This document shows positions 1 through 5,560 of a stretch of 5,931 nucleotides of DNA, piece by piece. The DNA is from Chloroflexota bacterium. Lineage in GTDB: Bacteria; Chloroflexota; Dehalococcoidia; JAUQQI01. Positions within the stretch are counted from its first letter, which is position 1, and the number at the start of each line of letters is the position of its first letter. The stretch covers positions 1 through 5,931 of the forward strand of contig JAUQQI010000220.1 of the NCBI GenBank assembly GCA_030549955.1, written 5' to 3'. Below the pieces are notes generated by a model, which saw only the letters and a program-made list of their open reading frames with translations, did no database searches and was not told where the DNA came from. The translations under genes were made by a program, and so were the position numbers.

Positions 1-656
1 GTCAGCTTGGCCGCCCGCCCGCCCGGTGGCGTCTCGCGGTGGCCGCAGAGCACCCCACGCTCGTCCCGGAGCTGGTTGATAACGATAACGGCGGTGTTGG
101 ACTTGCTGATCGCGCCCGTAAGCTTGCGCAGGGCCTGAGACATCAGCCGGGCCTGGAGGCCGACGTGGGCATCCCCCATCTCCCCCTCAACCTCGGCCCG
201 GGGCACCAGGGCCGCGACGCTGTCAATGACGATGACATCCACTGCCCCACTTCGGACCAGGGCCTCGGTAATTTCCAGGGCCTGCTCGGCCGTGTCCGGC
301 TGTGAAACCAGCAGGTCCGCAAGCCGCACCCCGAGGTTCGCGGCATATACCGGGTCGAGGGCATGTTCGACGTCGATGTACGCCGCAATTCCGCCCTGGG
401 CCTGCGCCTGGGCAATTATGTGCAGGGCGAGGGTCGACTTGCCCGCAGCTTCGGGCCCGTAGATCTCGGTAATCCGGCCGCGGGGAATGCCCCCCACCCC
501 CAGGGCCAGGTCGAGGGAGAGGGAACCGGTGGAAATGACCGATACGGGCGTCCTGACCGTCTCCTCCCCAAGGCGCATGACCGCGCCCCGGCCGTACTGC
601 CGCTCGATCTGGGCAAGCGCCGCCTCAAGGGCCCGGTGCCTGTCGGTAACACTCAT
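1..656 (-). CDS. recA: Recombinase RecA, N-terminal 218 residues (truncated by window edge)
   Basis: RecA binds single-stranded DNA as an ATP-dependent filament, carries out strand exchange in recombinational repair and triggers LexA cleavage. Reading from an ATG at 656 there is one uninterrupted frame to the window edge. Landmarks: N-terminal helix (about 5-22); Walker [10 protein letters not shown] at 67-75 (usual form GPESSGKTT); IDVEHALDP at 94-102 with the ATP-activating Glu97; [12 protein letters not shown] at 118-129; Walker B VIVIDS at 141-146 with Asp145; [19 protein letters not shown] at 161-179 (loop L1); NQLRDE at 194-199 with the ATP-sensing Gln195. Numbering is E. coli plus one. 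The stretch 198-219 (loop L2 and after) departs strongly from the family consensus at normally invariant positions (see findings). The start is supported by GGGGAGGG 9 nt upstream. The C-terminal third is missing. The family call is near certain; whether this is the main recA or a paralogue cannot be settled here. Confidence 0.95.
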   Translation of the reverse strand, partial: MSVTDRHRALEAALAQIERQYGRGAVMRLGEETVRTPVSVISTGSLSLDLALGVGGIPRGRITEIYGPEAAGKSTLALHIIAQAQAQGGIAAYIDVEHALDPVYAANLGVRLADLLVSQPDTAEQALEITEALVRSGAVDVIVIDSVAALVPRAEVEGEMGDAHVGLQARLMSQALRKLTGAISKSNTAVIVINQLRDERGVLCGHRETPPGGRAAKL

Positions 657-665
657 CCCGGTTAA

Positions 666-673
666 CCCTCCCC
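666..673 (-). promoter_or_regulatory. Ribosome binding site of recA
   Basis: GGGGAGGG on the minus strand, 9 nt before the ATG at 656. It fixes the recA start, since no competing start with a comparable site is seen. Confidence 0.6.
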
Positions 674-699
674 AAAAAACTCACCTGAACTGCCAACTT

Positions 700-708
700 A
701 TCATAGCA
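700..708 (-). promoter_or_regulatory. Putative extended -10 promoter of recA
   Basis: The minus strand reads TGcTATGAT, an extended -10 element (TGn plus TATGAT, one mismatch from TATAAT), in the AT-richest part of the 82-nt gap between the aminotransferase stop and the recA start. Transcription would begin near 693 and give a leader of about 37 nt carrying the recA ribosome binding site. No good -35 hexamer lies 16-18 bp upstream, which extended -10 promoters tolerate. I see no LexA box of the Gram-positive (GAAC-N4-GTTC) or E. coli (CTG-N10-CAG) type in the gap. Confidence 0.4.
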
Positions 709-738
709 CAAAGTTTCGTTACGCCGCTACCGGCCCGC

Positions 739-2061
739 CTAGACGATGCCCTCCCGTCGCATCTGCTGCAAGGTCTCTTCAAAGGCCCGGAGGGTGTGGT
801 CAATATCGGCCGCGGTGTGGGCGGACGATACGAACCCCATCGTCCGGAAGATATCAACCCCAAGGTTCCGCATGCCCTGTCCGAGGGCACTTGTGACCCG
901 GGGATTCATTTTCACGTTCGCCGCGTTCTCCGGCGACCACCCGTCGCCGATAAACAGGTGGAATACGGAGCCTTCGCCGTAGGCGCAGCCCTCGATCCCG
1001 AGCTTGCCCAGAACCTCATTAAACCCGGCCCGGAGCCGCTCGCCCAGGGCATCGGCGTGGGCGTGGGCCTCGCCCTGGGAAACGACCTTCAGGCAGGCCA
1101 CCCCAGCCGCGGCCGACAGCGGGCTCGCGTTGAAGGTTCCGGGGTGGGCGATCCGCTTAAACCGGTTCCAGGTCGGATCCCCCGGTTTGAACTCGAGGAG
1201 GGCCATGATGTCGGCCCGGCCCGCGACCGCCCCACCCGGCAGGCCGCCTGCCAGGATCTTTGCCATGGTAGTCAGGTCCGGGACCACACCGTATTTCGCC
1301 TGGGCTCCGCCCGGCGACATCCGGAATCCGGTCACAACCTCATCGAAGATCAGCACGACGTTATGCTTTGCCGTAAGCTCCCGCAGGTCGGCCAGGAAGT
1401 TCGGCGGCACCGGGATCGCCCCGGTCGACGCCCCGCACGGCTCGAGGATGACCCCGGCGATGTCGTTGTCGGACTCCAGAACCTCCCGGACCGCGTCGAT
1501 TTCGGCCGGCAGGGCAACCATAGTCCCGAGAACCTCCTTGGGAACTCCCACCGAGACCGGCACGTCGTAGGGGGGCTGGTGGGCAACGGTCGCGTAGTCA
1601 TGCCAGCCGTGAAAGTGGCCGTAAAACTTGATGATTTTCGTCTTGCCGGTGTAGGCCCGGGCGAGCCGCATGGCCATGTGGGTTGCCTCGGTCCCGGAGC
1701 TCGTGAACTTCACCCGCTCGGCCGACGGGATGAGCCGCTGGACCCACCGGGCCCATTCGAGGGCCAGCGGATTTTCCCCAACCGGGTGGGTTAACTTTGC
1801 CGCCTGCTCCTGAACGGCTTTCACCACGTCCGGGTAGGCGTGGCCCAGGAGCAGGGCTCCGTGGCCCATCACGTAGTCGATAAGCTCGTTCCCGTCCACG
1901 TCCCACTTCCGGGCCCCCTTTCCCCGCTCGATGTAAAGCGGGAAGGGCTCAAAATAGCGGGAATCGTGGGTGACCCCGCTCGGGAAGGCTGCCTGGGCCT
2001 CCTCATAAAGCCGCAGGGACGTCGGATGAAGCTCCCGATAGCGTTCGGCGATAGTGCCCAT
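739..2061 (-). CDS. Class III PLP aminotransferase, glutamate-1-semialdehyde aminomutase-like (COG0001 type)
   Basis: A fold-type I PLP enzyme expected to move an amino group between an amino acid or amine and a keto acid or aldehyde, or within one molecule as HemL does; the substrate is unknown. 440 residues, normal for the family. Landmarks: WDVDGNELIDYV at 53-64; LLLGHAYP at 70-77; phosphate-binding SSGTEA at 121-126; FYGHFHGWHD at 146-155; DEVVTGFR at 240-247 with Asp240 for the PLP ring nitrogen; Schiff-base Lys268 in MAKILAGG; HPGTFNASPLSAAAG at 306-320. Arg35 in SGVTHDSRYF aligns with the substrate-carboxylate Arg of HemL, but the HemL Trp in GSWG is replaced by His67 and the Tyr of YHG by Phe150. 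A true heme-pathway enzyme is therefore doubtful, and no other heme gene is nearby. Start chosen at 2061 because AGGAGGG lies 6 nt upstream. An ATG at 2109 would add 16 residues and also has a weaker GAGGGA. It follows the solute-binding protein gene closely. Confidence 0.9.
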   Translation of the reverse strand: MGTIAERYRELHPTSLRLYEEAQAAFPSGVTHDSRYFEPFPLYIERGKGARKWDVDGNELIDYVMGHGALLLGHAYPDVVKAVQEQAAKLTHPVGENPLALEWARWVQRLIPSAERVKFTSSGTEATHMAMRLARAYTGKTKIIKFYGHFHGWHDYATVAHQPPYDVPVSVGVPKEVLGTMVALPAEIDAVREVLESDNDIAGVILEPCGASTGAIPVPPNFLADLRELTAKHNVVLIFDEVVTGFRMSPGGAQAKYGVVPDLTTMAKILAGGLPGGAVAGRADIMALLEFKPGDPTWNRFKRIAHPGTFNASPLSAAAGVACLKVVSQGEAHAHADALGERLRAGFNEVLGKLGIEGCAYGEGSVFHLFIGDGWSPENAANVKMNPRVTSALGQGMRNLGVDIFRTMGFVSSAHTAADIDHTLRAFEETLQQMRREGIV

Positions 2062-2067
2062 CTCTGG

Positions 2068-2074
2068 CCCTCCT
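2068..2074 (-). promoter_or_regulatory. Ribosome binding site deciding the aminotransferase start
   Basis: AGGAGGG on the minus strand, 6 nt before the ATG at 2061. It is the best Shine-Dalgarno match in the window. It would sit inside the coding region if translation began at the upstream ATG (2109), so the downstream start is preferred. Confidence 0.7.
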
Positions 2075-2097
2075 AAGTTTTCGGCCGAATCCCGCTG

Positions 2098-2103
2098 ATT
2101 ATA
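2098..2103 (-). promoter_or_regulatory. Possible internal -10 box before the aminotransferase gene
   Basis: A perfect TATAAT on the minus strand just after the solute-binding protein stop, 37 nt before the aminotransferase ATG at 2061. No convincing -35 is present 16-18 bp upstream, and there is no TGn extension. It is isolated in very GC-rich DNA and placed to give a short leader holding AGGAGGG, so the gene may have its own promoter as well as read-through. Confidence 0.3.
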
Positions 2104-2118
2104 TCCCATCGCAGTCCC

Positions 2119-3702
2119 TCAGCGGGAAAACTCCCAGCGGATCACGTCCCGGAACCGGTCCGCCGCATCCAGAACGACCCCCGGCTTGATACCGGTCAGC
2201 CGGCTGTCTGCCACATAGTGAACGACCGGAAAGTAGATCGGCACCCCCGGCACCTCCTGGGTCAGAACGGCCTGCAACTCGGCGTAGAGCTGGGCCTGCC
2301 GGGCCGGGTCCCAGGTCGTCCGGATCCGGGCGAGCAGGTCGTCGACCTGCCGGTTCGCATACTCGCCGAAGTTCAGGCCGGGCCGGCGGTCTGCCGCCGA
2401 GTGCCAGAGGGAATAGAAATCAAAACCGGGGTTAAACTCGAGGCCGACCAGGGCAGCCTCAAACTTACGCTGGGCCACAAAGTCGTTGACCAGACCTGAG
2501 AATCCGGCCGCCGACAGCCGGGCTTCAATACCGACCCGCCGCAGCTGCCGGACGACCTCCTCAGCGGTGCTTACCCGGAGCGGGTCATCATTCGTGATCA
2601 AGCTGAAGCTCAGTTTGACGCCGTCCTTTTCCCGGGGACCGGACGGCCCCGCCTTCCACCCGGCCTCATCAAGAATCTGGCGGGCCCGGTCGGGATTGTA
2701 TTCCCAGCGTCGAAAGTCCTCCCGGTAAAACCAGACGAACGGAGGAATCGGACCGTCGGCCGGGAGGCCCAGCTCGTGGTTCCCCATCCGGGCCAGGCGG
2801 GTCCGGTCGAGGCTGTAGACAATGGCTTCCCGGACGGCCCGGTCGGCCAGCACCGGCGACCGGTGGTTAAACATAAGCAGAACCACGCTGCTTCGGAAAA
2901 ACCGGTGCTCGGTCAGGGACTCACCCTCCCCGGCGGGCAGCCCCGAAAGGTCCTCGACGACCCCAGCTTCAACCTGGCCGTTCCGGAGGGCCGCCTTCAG
3001 CGCGGCCTCGTCCGGGAAAAACTGCAGGACAATTCGCTTCAGCCGTGGCTGGCCAAGAAAATAGCTGGAATTCGCTTCCAGCGTAACCTGCCGCGGTCGG
3101 ACTTCCGCCACCCGGAATGGGCCGGTGCCGACCGGCGGGTCCCCAACCGGGCGAGATCCAAGCTCCTTGGGCGGAATCTGTGCCAGCAGGTGGGCCGGCA
3201 GGACCTTGAAAGTTGCGTAGCCCAGGAAGGTGCTGAGGGGTTGTTTGAGGGTAACTTTGACCGTCTGCTCGTCGGGGGCTTCCACCTGGGCCGACCGCCA
3301 GAACCCGGCGAGGTCTTCCGGGACCGGTGCATCCTGGTTCTGGATAAGCTTAACGGTCGCAATGACGTCGGCTGCCCTGAGCGGGCGGCCGTCATGCCAG
3401 CGGACCCCGGCCCGCAGCTTAAAAGAAACTGTCTTCCCGTCATCGGCCACCGTCCAGCCCTCAGCCAGGCCCGGGGCAAGCCGCCCGTCCGGGTCGAACT
3501 TGACCAGGCTGTCGTAGATCAGGGCGCCCACATCCAGGTCGGCCCGGGTTGCGGTCCATACCAGGGGATTAAAGGCGGTCGGCATGCCAACAACCCCCTC
3601 GACCAGGATATCGGTCGGCTCCTGCCGAAGCCGGAAGGCGACGGCGGTCGCGACCGCGGCCACCACGACCGGCAAGAGGATGAGGACGAGGCGCCTGGAC
3701 AC
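2119..3702 (-). CDS. ABC-transporter solute-binding protein, family 5 (peptide/nickel/oligopeptide type), no lipobox
   Basis: Extracytoplasmic binding protein that would capture peptides, nickel chelates or similar ligands and hand them to an ABC permease. 527 residues, normal for SBP_bac_5. Residues 1-4 carry positive charge, 5-22 are hydrophobic, and AVA at 20-22 is a possible signal peptidase I site. There is no lipobox Cys, so the protein is either cleaved and periplasmic or held by an uncleaved N-terminal helix. Family marks: SFNP-like AFNPLVW at 43-49; LAPGLAEGW at 75-83; RWHDGRPLRAADV at 101-113 (family form W-DG-PLTAEDV); GTGPFRV at 192-198; REAIVYSLDR at 291-300; C-terminal VPIYFPVVHYVADSRLTGIKP-type strand at 487-507. 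Start is GTG, 14 nt after the secG stop, without a clear Shine-Dalgarno, suggesting translational coupling to secG. No permease or ATPase gene is adjacent in the window, so ligand and partner are unknown. Confidence 0.92.
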   Translation of the reverse strand: MSRRLVLILLPVVVAAVATAVAFRLRQEPTDILVEGVVGMPTAFNPLVWTATRADLDVGALIYDSLVKFDPDGRLAPGLAEGWTVADDGKTVSFKLRAGVRWHDGRPLRAADVIATVKLIQNQDAPVPEDLAGFWRSAQVEAPDEQTVKVTLKQPLSTFLGYATFKVLPAHLLAQIPPKELGSRPVGDPPVGTGPFRVAEVRPRQVTLEANSSYFLGQPRLKRIVLQFFPDEAALKAALRNGQVEAGVVEDLSGLPAGEGESLTEHRFFRSSVVLLMFNHRSPVLADRAVREAIVYSLDRTRLARMGNHELGLPADGPIPPFVWFYREDFRRWEYNPDRARQILDEAGWKAGPSGPREKDGVKLSFSLITNDDPLRVSTAEEVVRQLRRVGIEARLSAAGFSGLVNDFVAQRKFEAALVGLEFNPGFDFYSLWHSAADRRPGLNFGEYANRQVDDLLARIRTTWDPARQAQLYAELQAVLTQEVPGVPIYFPVVHYVADSRLTGIKPGVVLDAADRFRDVIRWEFSR

Positions 3703-3716
3703 CGGCCCGGGCGGGG

Positions 3717-3950
3717 TTAGCTGGCAAACTTTACGCTGGCGATTGAGACCAGGACGAAGATAATCGCCAGAACGATGGTCGCCTGAAAGAGGGTTTTCTC
3801 AAGGCCCCGTCGGGTGCTGAATACCGAGGCGCTGTCGCTGCCCCCGAAGACGCCGGGCACGTTACTGCCCCGCATCTGCAGAACAACAACCAGGATTAGG
3901 GTTATCGCAATGACGATCTGTGCGACCTGAAGGGCCGTGCTGAGGGCCAC
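3717..3950 (-). CDS. secG: Preprotein translocase subunit SecG
   Basis: Small non-essential subunit of the SecYEG channel in the cytoplasmic membrane; it helps SecA-driven protein export. 77 residues, typical for SecG. Two hydrophobic helices (about 5-25 and 54-72) flank the conserved cytoplasmic loop: LQMRGSN at 24-30, GVFGGSDSASVF at 33-44, then TRRGLEKTLFQAT at 46-58. Start is GTG, supported by AAGGGGAG 7 nt upstream (about 3958-3965). It stands between a DUF697-like membrane protein gene and a solute-binding protein gene that itself needs Sec export. The 48-nt gap upstream (3951-3998) contains TTGACC but no -10 at correct spacing, so transcription probably continues from the upstream gene or starts at a site I cannot recognise. 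Confidence 0.93.
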   Translation of the reverse strand: MALSTALQVAQIVIAITLILVVVLQMRGSNVPGVFGGSDSASVFSTRRGLEKTLFQATIVLAIIFVLVSIASVKFAS

Positions 3951-3957
3951 GTCTCAA

Positions 3958-3965
3958 CTCCCCTT
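3958..3965 (-). promoter_or_regulatory. Ribosome binding site of secG
   Basis: AAGGGGAG on the minus strand, 7 nt before a GTG codon at 3950. It supports the GTG start of secG. Confidence 0.6.
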
Positions 3966-3998
3966 TGATTTATCTTAGCCGTCACGGTCAACTTCGCT

Positions 3999-4949
3999 TC
4001 AGGTTCCGGCCGTCCGTCGGCGGTCGGAGATGCCCTGTACCAGGGAGATTACCCGCCGCCGGACCTCCGGATGCCGCCGGTAGTAATTTTCGGCCGCAAC
4101 CCCGAGAAAGACCGTCGCCGAGTAGGCGACAGCCGTTTTCGGCACCGCCGAGACCACTGGGGGAACGAAGCCAACCAGTTCCCGGGCCAGGGACCGCCAG
4201 ACGAAGGCCCCGCCCACCACGGGTGCAAGCTCAGCCAAGATCGGCCAGGGGGACTCCAGGGGCCGCCCGTAAAGTAAGGCGAGGCGCACCCACAAAAAGA
4301 CCTGGTTCTTGGTCAGGACAAGCAGGTCCGCCCCGCCCGCGAGGAGGGGCCCGATGACCGGAATAGCACCCGGCGCGTTGCTCAGAAACGCAAACTCGCC
4401 ATTTGCCCACGCGGTCTGGTAGGTGAGGGCACGCGCAATCGGGTTCCGAAGGGCCTCGAGCCGGCGGCCGACCGCAACCGCCAGGTCAGGGTCGACCCGC
4501 ACCAGGGCCGGGGCGACCGCGGCGGCGACGCCGTCCCGACTCAGCTCCTCGACCCGGACAACCTGGACGCCCTCGTCGGCAAGGGGAAGGCCGGCCTGCG
4601 GGCCGACGAGCAGGACCATGACCCGTTCTGGCCCGAGGAGCCGGCTCAGTACGGTCGCGGTGGGCTGCAGGTCAAACCAGGCCGCCGGCTCGGGGACCAC
4701 AACGAGGGCGGCATCGGCCGCCAGGCTGTCCTCCGCCGGCCAGAATTCGAAGGCCTCCGCCAGGTCGGCCGGCCTTGACGCAAGCAGTCCGCCGACGAAT
4801 TCCGCAAGCTGGCGCTGGGGGGTGACAATAAGAATTTTAAACGGTTGCTCGGCCCGGGCCCGCAGACCGTTAAGGTCGAGCTCCCGGACCAGACGCCAGG
4901 CGTCCAGCACCCGGCCACCAACCTTCCGAACCTGCCCCAGTACTGCCAT
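3999..4949 (-). CDS. Membrane protein with DUF697 (YcjF/GTPase-associated)-like C-terminal half
   Basis: Function unknown. The 316-residue product has three parts. Residues 1-36 are a charged amphipathic lead-in. Residues 37-150 alternate hydrophobic strands (KILIVT 38-43, AALVVVP 80-86, VMVLLVG 110-116, VQVVRVEEL 128-136) with helices, like a Rossmann or GTPase-type sandwich, but have no P-loop (GxxxxGK[ST]) and no NKxD. Residues 165-290 resemble DUF697: a helix, a Gly/Pro-rich hydrophobic stretch (FAFLSNAPGAIPVIGPLLAGGADLLVL, 186-212), the KNQVFLWVRLALLYG segment (214-228), then two further hydrophobic segments (about 236-262 and 264-288). DUF697 proteins are often fused to, or partnered with, membrane-associated small GTPases; here the GTPase part appears degenerate or absent. 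The ATG at 4949 has only GGAG touching it (4950-4953). The family call is by pattern and could be wrong; a plain uncharacterised membrane protein is the alternative. Confidence 0.75.
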   Translation of the reverse strand: MAVLGQVRKVGGRVLDAWRLVRELDLNGLRARAEQPFKILIVTPQRQLAEFVGGLLASRPADLAEAFEFWPAEDSLAADAALVVVPEPAAWFDLQPTATVLSRLLGPERVMVLLVGPQAGLPLADEGVQVVRVEELSRDGVAAAVAPALVRVDPDLAVAVGRRLEALRNPIARALTYQTAWANGEFAFLSNAPGAIPVIGPLLAGGADLLVLTKNQVFLWVRLALLYGRPLESPWPILAELAPVVGGAFVWRSLARELVGFVPPVVSAVPKTAVAYSATVFLGVAAENYYRRHPEVRRRVISLVQGISDRRRTAGT

Positions 4950-4960
4950 CTCCAGCTTGA

Positions 4961-4966
4961 ATTATA
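4961..4966 (-). promoter_or_regulatory. Putative -10 box of the DUF697-like gene, near-leaderless
   Basis: A perfect TATAAT on the minus strand ends 11 nt before the ATG at 4949. If used, transcription would begin around 4954-4955 and leave a leader of about 5 nt. This fits the lack of a properly spaced Shine-Dalgarno. The sequence 17 bp upstream (TGGTCC) is a poor -35. TTGACA at 4971-4976 is only 4 bp away and cannot act as its -35. Confidence 0.4.
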
Positions 4967-5003
4967 AACGTGTCAAACCCGCCGGACCAGCAGGCTCACC
5001 GGC

Positions 5004-5033
5004 TTGTTCGACAACACCCGGCAAGTTTACAAT
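5004..5033 (+). promoter_or_regulatory. Putative promoter of the ThDP decarboxylase operon
   Basis: TTGTTC (5004-5009) and TACAAT (5028-5033) separated by 18 bp form a weak sigma-A-type promoter reading toward the gene at 5069; the expected start near 5040 leaves a leader of about 29 nt containing the ribosome binding sites. The -35 overlaps the palindrome TTGTtcgACAA, a plausible operator. The -35 matches the consensus at only three positions. Confidence 0.35.
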
Positions 5034-5068
5034 TGCTTGAATTCAGACCCGCAGGAGTCGGAGGACCC

Positions 5069-5560
5069 ATGGGCCTGCAGGCCAGCAAGGTGCTTGAAGC
5101 GTTTAAATCCATGGGGGTCACCCACATTGTCTGGCTGCCCGATTCGGAGACCGGCTTTCTCTACGAGGCGATCCGGGCCGACGGCTCGATAAAGCTTGTT
5201 CCCATCTGCCGGGAAGGGGAAGCCCTGGCTATCGCTGCCGGCCTCTGGGCCGGCGGGACGACACCCCTGGTCCTGATCCAGAACACCGGCCTCTTCGAGG
5301 CCGGCGACTCGGTCCGGGGCCTCGGCCTTGACGTCGGCCTGCCGGTCGTAATGGTCATTGGTTACCGGGGCTGGCTCGGCGGCCGGCCTACGCAGGACTC
5401 GGCCGGCGTCTACACCGAGCCCATCCTCAGGGCCTGGGGCATTAACTATTACCTGGTCGAAACCGACCAGGACCTGGCAAAACTTCGGGCCGCCCAGGAG
5501 GAGGCCATCAGGACCTCCCGGCCAGTGGCGGTCCTGATCGGGCAGGAGTACGAGCAATGA
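5069..5560 (+). CDS. ThDP-dependent decarboxylase, alpha (PYR) subunit; sulfopyruvate/phosphonopyruvate decarboxylase-like (ComD type)
   Basis: One half of a two-chain 2-keto acid decarboxylase; it provides the PYR domain, which binds the aminopyrimidine of thiamine diphosphate. 163 residues, the usual size for ComD-type chains. Visible: ASKVLEAFKSMGVTHIVWLPDS (5-26; opening helix, strand and PDS turn of ComD); ICREGEALAIAAGLWAGG (46-63) with the cofactor-activating Glu, most likely Glu49; PLVLIQNTGLFEAGD (66-80), corresponding to the MQNSGLGNS segment of the family; LPVVMVIGYRGWLGG (91-105). The start at 5069 is chosen because GGAGGA (5060-5065) and AGGAG (5053-5057) precede it and because it matches the family N-terminus; an in-frame ATG at 4970 would add 33 unlike residues and cover the promoter region. 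Its stop overlaps the start of the beta-subunit gene. In archaea the reaction serves coenzyme M synthesis; in bacteria phosphonate or sulfonate metabolism is possible. Substrate not decidable from sequence. Confidence 0.9.
   Translation: MGLQASKVLEAFKSMGVTHIVWLPDSETGFLYEAIRADGSIKLVPICREGEALAIAAGLWAGGTTPLVLIQNTGLFEAGDSVRGLGLDVGLPVVMVIGYRGWLGGRPTQDSAGVYTEPILRAWGINYYLVETDQDLAKLRAAQEEAIRTSRPVAVLIGQEYEQ
5544..5548 (+). promoter_or_regulatory. Ribosome binding site of the beta-subunit gene
   Basis: AGGAG inside the end of the alpha-subunit gene, 8 nt before the ATG at 5557. Together with the ATGA overlap it indicates translational coupling and equal production of the two subunits. Confidence 0.6.

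Larger units (their letters stand above)
4950..5068. promoter_or_regulatory. Divergent intergenic region between the DUF697-like gene and the ThDP decarboxylase genes
   Basis: 119 nt, noticeably more AT-rich than its surroundings, between start codons facing away from each other. It should hold promoters for both directions: TATAAT (minus, 4961-4966) and TACAAT (plus, 5028-5033). It also has a short palindrome, TTGTtcgACAA at 5004-5014, and a 9-bp direct repeat gcttgaatt at 4955-4963 and 5035-5043. No riboswitch (for example a THI box) can be recognised. Confidence 0.55.

Noticed and set aside
724..738. Possible terminator hairpin (GCCG-loop-CGGC) after the aminotransferase stop
   Set aside because: The stem is only 4 bp and no T-run follows on the minus strand; in DNA this GC-rich such stems are expected by chance.
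487..1794. Long open frame on the plus strand (435 codons) spanning the recA start and most of the aminotransferase gene
   Set aside because: It is antisense to two clearly conserved genes, its translation is rich in Arg, Gly, Pro and His without any domain pattern, and such shadows are common in GC-rich DNA.
2776..3720. Plus-strand open frame of 314 codons opposite the solute-binding protein gene
   Set aside because: It is fully antisense to a protein with family motifs along its length; low-complexity composition and no ribosome binding site were seen.
3971..3998. TTGACC upstream of secG as a -35 element
   Set aside because: The only -10-like words downstream (TAAGAT, GATAAA) are 8-11 bp away, too close for a functional pair.
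4961..4976. TTGACA followed by TATAAT on the minus strand as one strong promoter
   Set aside because: The two hexamers are only 4 bp apart; sigma-70-type promoters need about 17 bp. Only the TATAAT is kept as a possible -10.
4423..5040. Plus-strand open frame of 205 codons opposite the DUF697-like gene and through the divergent promoter region
   Set aside because: Its product is dominated by Ser, Arg, Thr and Ala, it lacks motifs, and it runs across promoter-like AT-rich sequence; it is best explained as a GC-rich shadow.
4955..5043. Direct repeat gcttgaatt (4955-4963 and 5035-5043)
   Set aside because: Nine bases repeated once, 80 bp apart, not placed symmetrically to either promoter; likely chance, so mentioned only within the intergenic feature.
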